Below are positions 34,038 through 44,776 of a stretch of DNA of 64,000 nucleotides, one piece after another; position 1 is the stretch's first letter; each line of letters starts with the position of its first letter. A model generated the notes under the pieces. The model did no database searches. It saw only the letters and a program-made list of their open reading frames with translations, and was not told the origin of the DNA. The position numbers and the translations under genes are program-made. This DNA is from Calliopum simillimum (lineage: Eukaryota > Arthropoda > Insecta > Diptera > Lauxaniidae), in assembly GCA_951812925.1 (NCBI GenBank), contig OX638370.1, forward strand, positions 118,124,897-118,188,896, read 5' to 3'.

Positions 34038-35393
34038 ATTGGAGCGAAGAGCGTTTGCTAGAAGATTGGCTACATGACATGTTAGTCAAACTACCGAAAA
34101 AAGGTGACCTAAGCGAGTGCCAAAACTATAGAGGCATCACCTTGCTCTCAGTACCATCAAAGGTACTGACGAAAGTGCTTCTGAACAGGGTAAACGAAAA
34201 ACTTGATTCGGCCATTCGAAAGCAGCAAGCCGGATTCTGGCGAAACCGATCATGCGTGGATCAAATAACACCCTCAGAATAATTGTCGAACAATCATGCG
34301 AGTGGCGTGCTGCACTTCAACTTGTCTTCGTAGACTATAGCACTGCCTTCGACAGTGCCTCCCGAGAAAACATCTGGGTTTCACTGCAACGAAGAGGTAT
34401 TGCCGCAAATGCCATAAACTTAGTACGTGCACAATATGAAGGCTTTAAATGCAGTGTGTTACACAACGGGTTGTTGTCACCGACATTCACCACTAATTCA
34501 GGCGTACGGCAGGGGTGTTTACTATCACTATCTCTCTTCCTTATCGTTCTTGACGATATTCTAGATAAAGCTCTTAATAAGGCCAAAAGGGGTATTCAAT
34601 GGAACTTTACTGAACATTTAGAAGACCTCGACTACCCTGACGACATCTGCCTCTTATCGTCCAAACAATCAGATATGCAAAACAAAATTCAAGACCTTGT
34701 CTTGGAATCACAAAAGGCCGGCCTGAAAATCAACGTATCCAAGACTAAAAGCATGAAGCTAAACGCAAACAGGAATGACATCACGTTTAGAGCTGGCAGT
34801 GATGACATCGAAAACGTCGAAAGCTTCACGTATTTAGGTAGCATTATCTCCATGGATGGTGGAGCAAAAGAGGATATCAACTGCTCAACTGAACAAAATA
34901 TGGTCTTCTTCCGTTATACCCACCAAAACGAAAGTGCGCATTTCTGATTCGAAATCGGTTTTGTTATATGGGTGCAAAACATGGCTTGTTACTAAACAAC
35001 TAACGAACAAGCTGCAAGTATTCGTCAACAAATGCTTAAGGCGTATACTTAAGATTTGGTGGCCTCGCACTATATCAAATGCCGAGCTACATCAAAAATG
35101 CAATCAGAAGGCTATAGCAAACGAAGTCAAGCTGCGCAAATGGGGATGGATTGGTCACACTCTCCGGAAACCACACAGCGAAGTTTGTCGCCAGACTCTT
35201 GAGTGGAATCTAGAAGGCAGTAGAGAACGTGGTGGACCCAAAACCAACTGGAAAAGGTCGCTGAAAAAGGAAATCCAAGAATCGGGAAAGTCGTGGTAAG
35301 AGATCAAAGTCATCGCAAGGGATCGCAACGAATGGAGATCTTTCATATTGGCCCTATGCTCCTCCTAAAAGTTAAAGGAGAATACATACATAC
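34038..35393 (+). mobile_element. RTE-like non-LTR retrotransposon, best copy, 5'-truncated
   Basis: A 1356-bp insertion with an (ATAC)n-type 3' tail, flanked by ACTTAAATTTAAA (34025-34037) and ACTTTAATTTAAA (35394-35406), a 13-bp target duplication with one mismatch. The 5' end is truncated inside the RT gene, so the endonuclease part and 5' UTR are missing. The 3' 520 bp is closely similar to the copy at 38-596 but lacks 29 bp (after 34882, CAAGAATAGC...GCGTTT in the other copy), which breaks the frame. The tail after the stop is CCTATGCTCCTCCT...GGAGAATACAT in both. Confidence 0.9.
34040..35299 (+). pseudogene. reverse transcriptase pseudogene (RTE-like)
   Basis: Three frames join end to end. 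Frame 1 (34055-34282) has LVKLPKKGDLSECQNYRGIT and QQAGFWRNRSCVDQI. Frame 2 (34252-34947) has LQLVFVDYSTAFDS (first catalytic Asp), SGVRQGCLLS, YPDDICLLSS (the YADD box with Ala changed to Pro, both Asp kept) and SFTYLGSIISMDGGAKEDI. Frame 3 (34856-35299) has LLYGCKTW, CLRRILKIWWPRTISN and WIGHTLRK. The first shift fits loss of one A in the run at about 34267; the second is the 29-bp deletion near 34882. RTs of this type copy their RNA at a nicked target. Confidence 0.85.
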
Positions 35394-35406
35394 ACTTTAA
35401 TTTAAA

Positions 35407-37184
35407 TAACACTATCCTTTAGTGACAGTTATTATTTCACACACTAAAGTGTATTTGCTCTAAGGTAGGATATTTGAAAATTTCGCCAATAAAAAGGATG
35501 TTTCTCAATGCATCTGACTAAAAGTGAGATGTATCATGCTGAATGGAATATATAATGAAGCATCCTACTTTTCGTCACAAGCATCGATATGTAATTATTG
35601 AGTTTACTTCAAATTGAATTGGAACATACGTGATTTTTTTCATCATTCTGCAAACATAACGTAATAGGAGTTTGAAATGTTTCATTACATTTTCTAAAAC
35701 TTTTCAGTATTGGTGCATTCATTCGTGTGCAGTAGTAGCACAAGGGCATCTTTTCACAAAAATTTTAGCTGCAACTTTCTCTTCAGCATAATATACATGA
35801 ATATGCATTAAAGAGGTTTTTCTGCATCTATTTTTTTTTTTAATCTTTCTTAGCCTAGTTTTTTCGTCGTTTCTTTTATGCCTTCACCCCACAGCTCATG
35901 TGTTTATTCGTAGCATATTTTTCAGCTGTTTTGCATAAAAGTTGCCTTTCGCTCTACTCAAGTAGGTAAGGCAGAGGTGATGTAAAAAACACACACATTT
36001 ACATGAATAAGCACCTACATATATACATATCACAAAATATGCACTGTTGCTTCATTTTTAATAAAAAAAAAACCTTATTGCCAGCGGTTTTAGTAGGTGC
36101 CATAGCATATTTCCGCTATAGTAGTTATGTTTTACCATACATTTTGCATTTGCTTTGCAAGCTTTCTTTTAACCTTTTACATTTGTGCTAAAATTTAAAA
36201 ATTTTATGTACGAATATATATGATTTTTGTTTAACGACAGACAACATCTTTGCTAAGCGCTGGCTGTTATAAAAGTATGTGCAACATGTCGTATGAGTAA
36301 CATTTTTTTATTTATTTTTGTTTTACTCATCTTGTGTTGAAATTAATTTTAAGCAAGTGTGTTGTTGTTAAAAATGTTTATTGTTAGTCTTGAGCATTGT
36401 TATACTTTTGTAAATAATTTAAAAAATAAAATATGCAAACATAAGAAATGATTGCAAAATAACAAATAACCTTAGAAAACCTAAAAAAACATCTTCAAAG
36501 TTCTAAGTTCTTACGCATAGTTAATTCTATACATTCAACAAACTCATCAAAAAAAAAAAAAAAAGATAGAAAAGTTGTTAGAGTTATAAAGCCACAAAAT
36601 TGACTTTAGCGTTGACATTTGCTAACCACACACAGAGACAACTCAAGTCAAATGTCACAAAATGTCAATTTAATATCTCGCTCATAAATTAACTGTAATG
36701 TTTTGGTTTGAAAGCCACTTTATAAAAACAGCAACCATAAACAGTGGCAACAACAGCAAGATAATCAATAGCCATGTCAAATGACGCCCGAAAAAGAAGA
36801 CATTTCATTCGAAACAGCAAAAAAAAAGAAACAAACACGAAAACAGCTAATCAAATTTAGGAAAAGAAAAATGACTTCAGCAAAGATGGACGAGCCACAC
36901 GATTCGCATACAAAATGATAAAACCAAACGCACAGAAGCCATAAGTGTACCCATTAGGAAAAATGTGTTTATATATTTTTATTTTATATATTGATTTGAA
37001 CTATTCGCATAGAAGCACTCAGTCTCTAACATGCCACTTACTCATTATAGGAAATTAAGAGATTTTTAAGTATCTGTAGGACTTAGACTTTGGTATCTAA
37101 GAATACATAAATACGCGAACGATTTTCTTTTTAGTAGCTAACTGTTTAACCGATTTTCGAGTTTTTTTTTATTTTATTTTTTTG
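35407..37184. other. AT-rich non-coding stretch
   Basis: No gene. CGTATGAGTAACATTT at about 36291-36306 repeats a 16-mer also present near 25399, a small shared motif without further similarity that I can follow. Confidence 0.4.
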
Positions 37185-37480
37185 CCTCACCTTTGTCCCG
37201 GTGGCTTTTTTTTTTGTTACGAACGATCACTGTAATCCCACTACGCCCATCCGAAAGGTGCATGGCAGGGCTTTTTTTTCTAATGTGTGTTATTAAGCTT
37301 AGCGCTTTTTACATATGTGCCAAATTTCATCTCAGTCAAACAGTTTCTGAGGTATGTCAAGTTTTATTCTTAAAACCGTGGCACCGCCTTTTTTTCTAAT
37401 AAGTGCTATTCGGCTTGGCGCCTTTACTTATTCTCCAAATTTCATTCCAATGCGTCAAAGAGTTTCTGAGCCATTTAACT
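37185..37480 (-). repeat. GTGCCACGCCC family, two tandem units, reverse orientation
   Basis: Two units about 130 bp apart share CTTTTTTTTCTAATGTGTGT / CTTTTTTTCTAATAAGTGCT, CCAAATTTCATCTCAG / CCAAATTTCATTCCAA and CAGTTTCTGAGG / GAGTTTCTGAGC, with AAACCGTGGCACCGCC between them. These are the reverse complement of the unit seen at 29.1-29.4 and 56.1 kb. Confidence 0.6.
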
Positions 37481-39029
37481 TTCAGTTCGTGTAATAATAT
37501 TATTACTTTGACACATAAATTTTCAGACCACTGTGTGGCGCTTGGAAAAAGTGTATCTATCTTTAGGTAAATGACCACAGGCGATACTTGTATTAAATAT
37601 TTAACTATTAAGTTTTGAATCATTCTTACTTTGTGACTTTTGGTCTAAAACGTTCTCTACTGCCTGAGTTGAGTGATTATCGAAGAGTATGTCCTTCCCA
37701 TCCCCATTTGGGTGATCTTGGGAATATCTATGATAAAAAACTATTCCTTTGATGGATACTTTCTACCGGGTGTTCATCGTTAAAGCAAAAAGTAAAATTA
37801 TGTTAGAAAGAGATATCAAAATAAAGGTCAATCAACCTACACAATGACAAATGCAGGAAACACGTACATGTTCTTAAATGAACCTACATACATGTGTACA
37901 TATTTATGTGTGTGTCGATAGAAATAACTTAAATACAAATGTAACGATAACTTTTGTTGTGATAAAGAATAAGCGTACAAGTAGGTTCATATGTATGCAT
38001 GCACATGGGACTTTGCAATTGTGTTCATATTATATGAGTGTATTGATTGTATGTTGTTATCACCACTGTTATTGTTGTTGCTTTGAATGTGGCAACACCT
38101 TTTTGTGGCATCAACATTTCTTATCAATTCGTATTTATCAGTAACAAGTTTCACCATGTATTTGTACCTCAATAGCGGTGGACTGAAACTTTTTCATTAC
38201 ATATGTGTGTGTGCACATATATATACGATTGTGTGAGTATGCAAGTGTGAATGTACTTTGTTGTTACGAATGTATTCCCATCAATACAATTCGATTTGAA
38301 AAGTTTTCTTCAATGCGTTCGTTCACACTGTGCGAGGATATCCGTATATCAAATTTTACATCTGATTGTATGCATGTCTGTATATGTGTATGTATAGTCT
38401 GTTGTTGGCAAAGTAGTCTTCTGGTTTCATTTTGTATTATACACGCATACAATACGTGTTTTATTTCCTGCTGCTTTGCTACCTCTGTTGTTGTCAATGT
38501 TCTGTTAAACTTTTCGCAACAAATCGTCAATACGACGAACGAACGTCTGTGTAAAGTTTTTTGAAATTTTTATCTTATCAAGGAATCATTTGAAAGGTTT
38601 TCGCAACTTTGTTGAAAAATATTGGTTTTATGTATTTGTATGTGTATGTGTTTTATAGGACATGTACATGTGTTGATAAATAAATTGTTAAGAACTACAT
38701 GCCTTGTTATTTCGAGTGCACAAGTGTAAAAATAAGGCGTCATATTCTTGTCAAAATAATTCGGTAAAGAAATCATACCTTTATTTATCCAATATCACGT
38801 AAGATATTCATTTATTCTGATTTTTCAAACAACGGAAGCGCAAGTGTGACGACTTTAAAAACCAGCAACTCATTTGAGTATCATTTCCTTTTTAAAGCTG
38901 ATAAAAGTAATGAGAGAGACGAACTTACGCCAAAATTTTTTCATTTTATATTAAATATTAACCAGTTATATGCGTACTACATGTTCAATTTCATGCTCAA
39001 AGCCAGATCTTGAAACTTTTATACTTTTA
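37481..39029. other. non-coding stretch with TGTG/TATG-rich DNA
   Basis: Runs such as ATATGTGTGTGTGCACAT near 38200 and TGTATATGTGTATGTATAG near 38378. Open frames of up to 119 codons (38205-38564) are Cys/Val-rich readings of GT-rich DNA opposed by another open frame on the reverse strand. I do not call a gene. Confidence 0.4.
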
Positions 39030-39031
39030 TA

Positions 39032-40254
39032 TTGGGAGTACAACTTAAAAACCGGAATTTTTTAGCGAAATTTGATGCTTTATTGTGGAAAAATGTTACA
39101 TTATATTTTATTCAAAGTATTGTCCATTGCAAGCTACAACATTTCCCCATCTTTCAGGCAATTTATGAATTCCATCCCAAAAAAATTGCGCCGGCTTGGC
39201 GGCCAAAAATGAATCTATCCAATTTCGGATGCCTTGCTCTGATGTGAAGCGTATTCCGGTGAGGGCGTTTTGCATCGAGCGAAATAAATGAAAGTCAGAC
39301 GGAGCAAGGCCCGGACTATAACGCGGGTGAGCCAAAACTTCCCATCCACTATTTTCCAAATAGTTTTTCACGGGTCTTGCAACATGCGGCCGAGCGTTGT
39401 CATGATGAAAAATTATTGCTTCGTGTCTGGTTGCATTTTCCGGGCGTTTTTCGATGATGGCACGCTTCAAACGTATTAATTGTGTTCGGTACAGGTCACC
39501 TGTGATTGTCTGGCCCGATTTCAACAACTCATAATATAACGGCCCCTTCTGATCCCACCAAATACACAGCATAACCTTGGCGCCATGGATATTTGGCTTC
39601 GAGGTTGATTTGGCTGATTGGCCGGGTTTCACGTATGACTTTTTGCGCTTGGGATTGTCATAATGGATCCATTTTTCATCCCCAGTCACAATCCGATGCA
39701 AAAATGATTTGTTTTTATGGCGCAACGTCTCTCGGCTTCAACTCATAGGGGACCCAACTACCTTGCTTCTGAATGTATCCGGCGGCTTTCAAACGTTTTG
39801 AAATGGCTTGCTGAGTCACTGCCAACGATTTGGCAAGCTCGTCTTGTGTTTGACACGAATCCTCATCGAGTAGCTTCTCTATTTCTTCGTCTTCATACTT
39901 TTTTGGCTGTCCTGGGCGTTCTTTGTCTTCGATGTCAAAATCGGCACTTTAAAAGCGTTTAAACCATTCAAAACACTGTGTTTTTCCTAAAGCATCGTCG
40001 CCATAAACTTCTACAAGTAAACTATGACTTTCCGCAGCAGTTTTCTTTGCAAAAAAATGACCCAACAGAACCTCCCGCAAATGCTGTATTTTTCTCGAAT
40101 TTTCGAAGTTATTCATCGTGAAAAATAATAATGATGCGCACAAGATAAAATTGTTTTGTTGACTGATTTTGACAGCTGTCAAATGTACCTTCAAAATGAC
40201 ATATATAAAAAGTTCGAGCTTTCACGATATTTGTTAGTACGGACATCCACCCAA
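39032..40254 (-). mobile_element. mariner, near full length, one end deleted
   Basis: Same family as the 19.8 kb element. The left end is TTGGGAGTACAACTTAAAAA followed by CCGGAATTT. At the right end GGACATCCAC runs straight into CCAATA: compared with the sister copy, 29 bp of the terminal repeat are missing between two CACC direct repeats, leaving only CCAA and the TA at 40255-40256. TA also precedes the left end at 39030-39031. The element therefore has lost one functional terminus and is immobile. Confidence 0.9.
39108..40116 (-). pseudogene. mariner transposase pseudogene, near complete
   Basis: The N-terminus MNNFENSRKIQHLREVLLG and the HTH part (GDDALGKTQCFEWFKRF) stop at a TAA at 39949-39951 that replaces a Lys codon. 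The same frame then continues SADFDIEDKERPGQPKK, LAKSLAVTQQAISKRLK and GSWVPYELKPRDV. A deletion near 39720 shifts the frame, after which 39725-39108 is open: FLHRIVTGDEKWIHYDN (Asp 1), HHDNARPH (Asp 2), YSPGLAPSDFHLF (Asp 3, 34 residues later) to VVACNGQYFE and stop. All three catalytic Asp remain. Two lesions suffice to inactivate it. About 336 residues expected; the family catalyses cut-and-paste at TA. Confidence 0.9.
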
Positions 40255-40256
40255 TA

Positions 40257-40706
40257 CAAAAAATAAAACAAATAAAAGATTTAAAAACTTTTTTAAATTT
40301 GAAAAATAAAAATTGTTTCCAAATTTTTCCGATGCTCGTATACAATACTATACATATATACCAAATATCATCCATATCCATGAAATATTTCAGAGATATG
40401 ATATTTTGGAAAATCGAAAAAAAAAAATTTTTAAATTTTATGATTACGACATCCAAGGGTGAAAAAAAAAATTTTTGATGTCGAATGTCGTAAAAATTTA
40501 TAAAACTCGTAAAAAACACAAAAAAAAACTTGTTTTATTTTTGGTTCTGTCATTTAAGGAAGATCCTTGGGTAAAAAAACCGAAAAATCTAATGAAGCTG
40601 AAACACGCCCGTGCCCAAGAATTTATCTATATATAAATTTTTACGGTGATCGGTCCAGCCTTTTGTGAGTCTATAAGAAATATACAGACATACACAGAGT
40701 CAAAAC
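40257..40706. other. AT-rich stretch
   Basis: Strongly AT-rich with palindromic AAAATTTTT-type tracts (40380-40540). No coding content; the 136-codon reverse reading at 40109-40519 is Phe/Ile-rich low complexity extending out of the mariner. Confidence 0.45.
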
Positions 40707-41023
40707 GACCACATAAAACAGAACAAGATTAAGAAGATATCTCTATGGTTTGTATCCAAAATTTTTTTAAACATTTATATGAAAACACTATAATAGTTAG
40801 AAAAAATTATTTTCAATACAATATCTCTTTGAAGCAATGTTTTTTACTCTGTTGAATGTGAAAATCATCTTAATTTTATGAGAATTCTTCTTAAAAAAAT
40901 AATAGAATTTCTTCTTAGTAATATAAGATATTCATAGAAAGGATTATTTCAAGAAAATTTTTTTTTTTTTTTTTGATGAATACCAGAGAGATATCTTCTC
41001 ATTTTGTTCTGTTTTATGTGGTC
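40707..41023. mobile_element. foldback element, 317 bp
   Basis: It begins GACCACATAAAACAGAACAA and ends TTGTTCTGTTTTATGTGGTC, perfect 20-bp inverted ends; pairing continues through AAGATATCTCT / AGAGATATCTT for a total of about 45 bp. The interior is AT-rich with no coding capacity. No certain target duplication was found. Confidence 0.75.
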
Positions 41024-42542
41024 CGTACGCGTCTGAAAACTTTTTAATGTTCGACGTCGATCCATAACATTCTTTTCTGTAAGAATAAATTTGATGGTAA
41101 ATATAATTCACGTAACAAAATATAAATGACCTACCTCAGATATCCTTTCGAGTTTTTGAGAAGATTTTCTATGTAAAGTCATCGAGATTTTTCTATTGAA
41201 AATTTACTTTTTTAACCCAGAATTCATAGTAAACGGCTTACTATGACAATCTTCTTTTTTTTAGGGGTCATTTTTAGCTCAGTGTAAAGCATTCGCTTTT
41301 GTATGTTAATATAGATTTTTAGTTGTATTGTAAAATTTTTGTCAGTGTAAATAAGGTACCTTTTCCTGTGGAGGGTCACATACATATGTGCATTGATGAA
41401 ATGTTGGGAAATAATCGAGTTTAAATGTTTAGTATTTAAAATTTGCAATTAAGTAGAACTGGTTGGTAAATTTTCCATACAACAATGATATTAGAAATTG
41501 AAAAACTAACCCAAGTCATATACAACAACAGCATTACAACATTAGCCCCATCAGCTCCACTAGTTTTTCCGAATAGATTTACCCTGGAGTAAACTAATAA
41601 TATGTAGGAGAATCTTTCAATTATACTTTTTCTGTGTTCATTTCAATCTAACTCTCTCTTAGTTTTTGTACTTAAAGCCATTTTACTTTACAACAACAGC
41701 GTAAACTGCAATGTATTACCCTCAGCTCTTTTTTATGTGTGTGTGTGTGTATGTGCATATTGCATTGCAAAGAGCGTTGCATGTATTGTGTGCGCTATGT
41801 TGCGTTGCGTTACGTTACAAAATCGGATTAAATATGACATATTCAATACATTGCATAACAATTGGATTGATATCGCCTGACATTTTACTTGGCAGCACTG
41901 TTCGTTATCCCTTGCATCAGAGAGTTAGTTGTACGAGCGGGCTTGTCAGTCAGTCACTCAGTCAGTCAGTCTGTCTGGTAAATGCACTGTACTGTACTGT
42001 ACTATGCTTTATACGCTTTGTTGTGACTGAAGCCAATTTCAGGTGACCTATTTTTTGGATTTTTTTTTTTTTTGTAATTCTCTGATAAGTACATTCTTCT
42101 TTTTTTTCGCCTTTTTCTGTGAAATTTATTGTCAAGTTTTTCCATTAATTCTATTTATTTGCGTTTCTATGTTCGACATATCATGATATGATGATTTTGC
42201 TGGTATTTTTATGTTTTTTTTTTCCCATTTGGCATTACATTTCATTTCAGCCGCATTTGCTGTACAAATTTGATGATTTTGTTGCATGGATTTTTTTGTT
42301 TGTCGCATTTAATTTCGGTCGTTGCATATCAAGTTTTGAGGGGGTTGGGGAAGGGGGTAAAATGTGCATTGCAATTGAATTCGTTTGATTTATTTTTATT
42401 GGCTTTGGCTTTGATTGACTGCGATTTATTGTGCAATATTCAAGTGTTTATTGGAGTTGACTTGTTGTAGAATTGATGATAAAACTGTCATGTTTTTTTA
42501 CTGACAGACAACTCAAAAAGTCAAGAATTTAACTACACGTGG
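41024..42542. other. non-coding stretch with GT and CAGT microsatellites
   Basis: (GT)7 at about 41737-41750, (CAGT)n at about 41945-41974 and TGTAC repeats at about 41987-42003. No gene; open frames here are readings of the microsatellites or T-rich DNA. Confidence 0.45.
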
Positions 42543-43588
42543 GCTGCTATATATATTTCTGGCCTAATAATGAAAATGCAAATATTTGTCATCAAAAATG
42601 GTTTTATGGTTTTTCAAAGTATTCTCCAGCATGATTTATACACTTTTGCATGCGCTCAAACCAATTAACGAAGCATTTTTCCACTCCGATTGAGACACCT
42701 CCAAATCATGGTTTTTGAACGCTTCAACAGCATCTTCTGGCGACGAAAATCGTTGACCACGCATTTTTTCTTGAGGATTTCGAATTTCTCCGAAGACTTC
42801 AGGCAAACAAATTATGATGTACTACTCAGAATTAACTGTCCTACGTTGCTCAAGCGGAACAGTCGCCATATGACCAGTTTTGCTGAAGAAACAGGCGACC
42901 ATTTGCTTCGAAGTGCTTCTTCCACAAACAAATTTCGTTGGATTTGGCTCATCTTCGAAGACCCATACGGTCGATTGCTGTTTTGTTTCGGGCTCATACG
43001 CATAGATCCATGATTCGTCACCTGTGATGATCTTATAAACGTCTTTTGAAGCACCGCGATCGTATTTTTTCAACATTTCTTTGCACCAATCGACACGAGC
43101 CTTTTTTTGAGCGATTGTCAAATTTTGCAGGATCCAACGAGAACAAACCTTTTTTACGGCCAGGTGTTCATGCAATATCGAATGTATGCTAGTGGGAGAA
43201 ATGCCCAAGAATGTCCCTATCTCGCGGTATGTTACATGACGATCTCGCATTATCAGTTCACGCACGGCATCAATGTTCTCTGGCACAACAGCCGTTTTTG
43301 GACGAGCTTCACAGAATTCGTCTTTGAGCGAGCGTTGGCCACGATTAAATTCATTGAACCAGTTTTCACAGTGCTATAAGATGGTGCTTCGTTGCCATAC
43401 AAAGATCTAAGTTCATCGATGCACTCTTGTCGTGATAATCCACGTCACTGTAAACAACACAAATGATGGTCGTACGTCAAAACGTTCTGAGTACGTTTAT
43501 GCTAAAAAATGTCAAACTTTCCAATGCAAATGTCAGATTGCGCTTGGCAACACTTAGTGTTCCCTAGGCCAGAAATATATATAGCAGC
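42543..43588 (-). mobile_element. mariner of a second subfamily, internally deleted
   Basis: A perfect 24-bp inverted repeat, GCTGCTATATATATTTCTGG plus CCTA, bounds the element (42543-42566 and complement 43565-43588). TA dinucleotides occur within the terminal ATATATA, so the exact cut is ambiguous: either the TIR includes GCTGC, or the insertion lies in a palindromic GCTGCTAGCAGC target. The transposase on the reverse strand lacks its second and third catalytic Asp through an internal deletion. Both ends are intact. Confidence 0.85.
42609..43440 (-). pseudogene. mariner transposase pseudogene lacking the catalytic core
   Basis: From the N-terminal side: YGNEAPSY, then a stop, CENWFNEFNRGQRSLKDEF, VPENIDAVRELIMRDRHVTY and REIGTFLGISPTSIHSILHE (HTH), the long linker, ITGDESWIYAYEPETKQQ (first catalytic Asp), VACFFSKTGHMATVPLEQR and TVNSE, then a TAG where Trp is expected. 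After ICLPEVFGEIRN the reading jumps directly to EKMRGQRFSSPEDAVEAF: the HHDNASSH- and SPDLAPND-type motifs with Asp 2 and Asp 3 are deleted. A one-base loss after SQSEWK shifts the C-terminus. A short deletion derivative of a once complete ~345-residue protein; not functional. Confidence 0.85.
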
Positions 43589-43749
43589 AAACGTATGTAC
43601 AACATTTTAAATATAAATACGTTAAGCATGCATTGTCTGAATTACAAATTTTAAATTCTATGGCAAAATTAAGAGATTTCAAAGGGATATTAAAGTAAAT
43701 TCTGAAACTGACTATCTGCCAAACATGTCTGTGTAGAACAATTTGAACA

Positions 43750-44776
43750 TTAGACCAGGTCGAAATTTGGATTCATACCACGACCGACTCAAAAGTTGAG
43801 GGATTTTCAAAAACGATATCAGCATAATATTTTTTTTTTTCATTCTGAGAAAAACCAATGGAGAACTTTTGATTCTACTGAAGGCCTATTTTGGCTAAAA
43901 AACATGCTTTTTGGTCATAACTTTTTTCATTAGAAAATGGACACCTAAAAATACTTTAGAAATAAAGATTATATATTTAAAAAAATTTGGCGTTTATATT
44001 TTTTGGGGTATGGATAATATTCGGTTCCAAAAATCGATTTTTTTACGTTTTTCAATAACGATGCCGATAAAACGATTTTTTAATCAGAAGCAAGGCATGT
44101 TACGAAAAAAATTTATACAGCAAAAAATGCTTCAAATTGTCTAAAAAATACATGCGAATATTTTCAGAATTTTTTGAGATATTTTATAATTTTTCGAAAC
44201 TTGGTTAAAAAAATATAAAATATTCTAAAAATCCTGAAAAAATTCACACCAACTCTTTGAAGAATTCTAAGCATTTTACGTCCTATGAAATTTTTTCGTA
44301 GGTGCCTTGGTTTTAAGTAAACCTAGCATTTTGCTGACAAACGTGAGCTTAACAGCTCAATTTGATAAATTTTTTGAAAAAAAAAAAAAAAAAAATCTGA
44401 AAAAATTCACTCGTATTTTTTAGACAATTTTAAGCATTTTTCGCCTTTTTCGTTAAATGTCTTACTTTTGAGTAAAAATCGTTTTTTTTTTTTTTTGACC
44501 GTGTAAATGAAAAACGTAAAAAAATCGATACTCCCAAAAAAAATTTATAAATTGTTTGTAAAAACATAGTCTTTAATTCTACATTCGGGTATTTTGTTGT
44601 AATGAAAAAAAAGTTATTACCAAAAAACAGTAGAATCAAAAGTGCTCCATTGGATTTTCTTGGAATGAAAAAAAAAAAAAAAACATGATGCAGATATCGT
44701 TTTTAAGAGTCTCTCTAACTTTTGAGTCGTTTTGGGGATGATTTTATTTTGCTTCATACAAAATTGACCCGGTCTA
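43750..44776. mobile_element. foldback element, about 1.03 kb
   Basis: The ends are TTAGACCAGGTC and GACCCGGTCTAA. Pairing extends inward: CGACTCAAAAGTTGAGGGA / AGTCTCTCTAACTTTTGAGTCG, AAAACGATATC / GATATCGTTTTT, CCAATGGAGAACTTTTGATT / AAAAGTGCTCCATTGGA. Arms are about 500 bp. Each arm contains a copy of the GCAAGGCATT dispersed repeat (near 44060 and, reversed, near 44440). If TA inside TTAGACC/GGTCTAA is the target duplication, it would be a Tc1/mariner-type non-autonomous element, but no other proof exists. Long A and T runs mark the centre. Confidence 0.65.
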
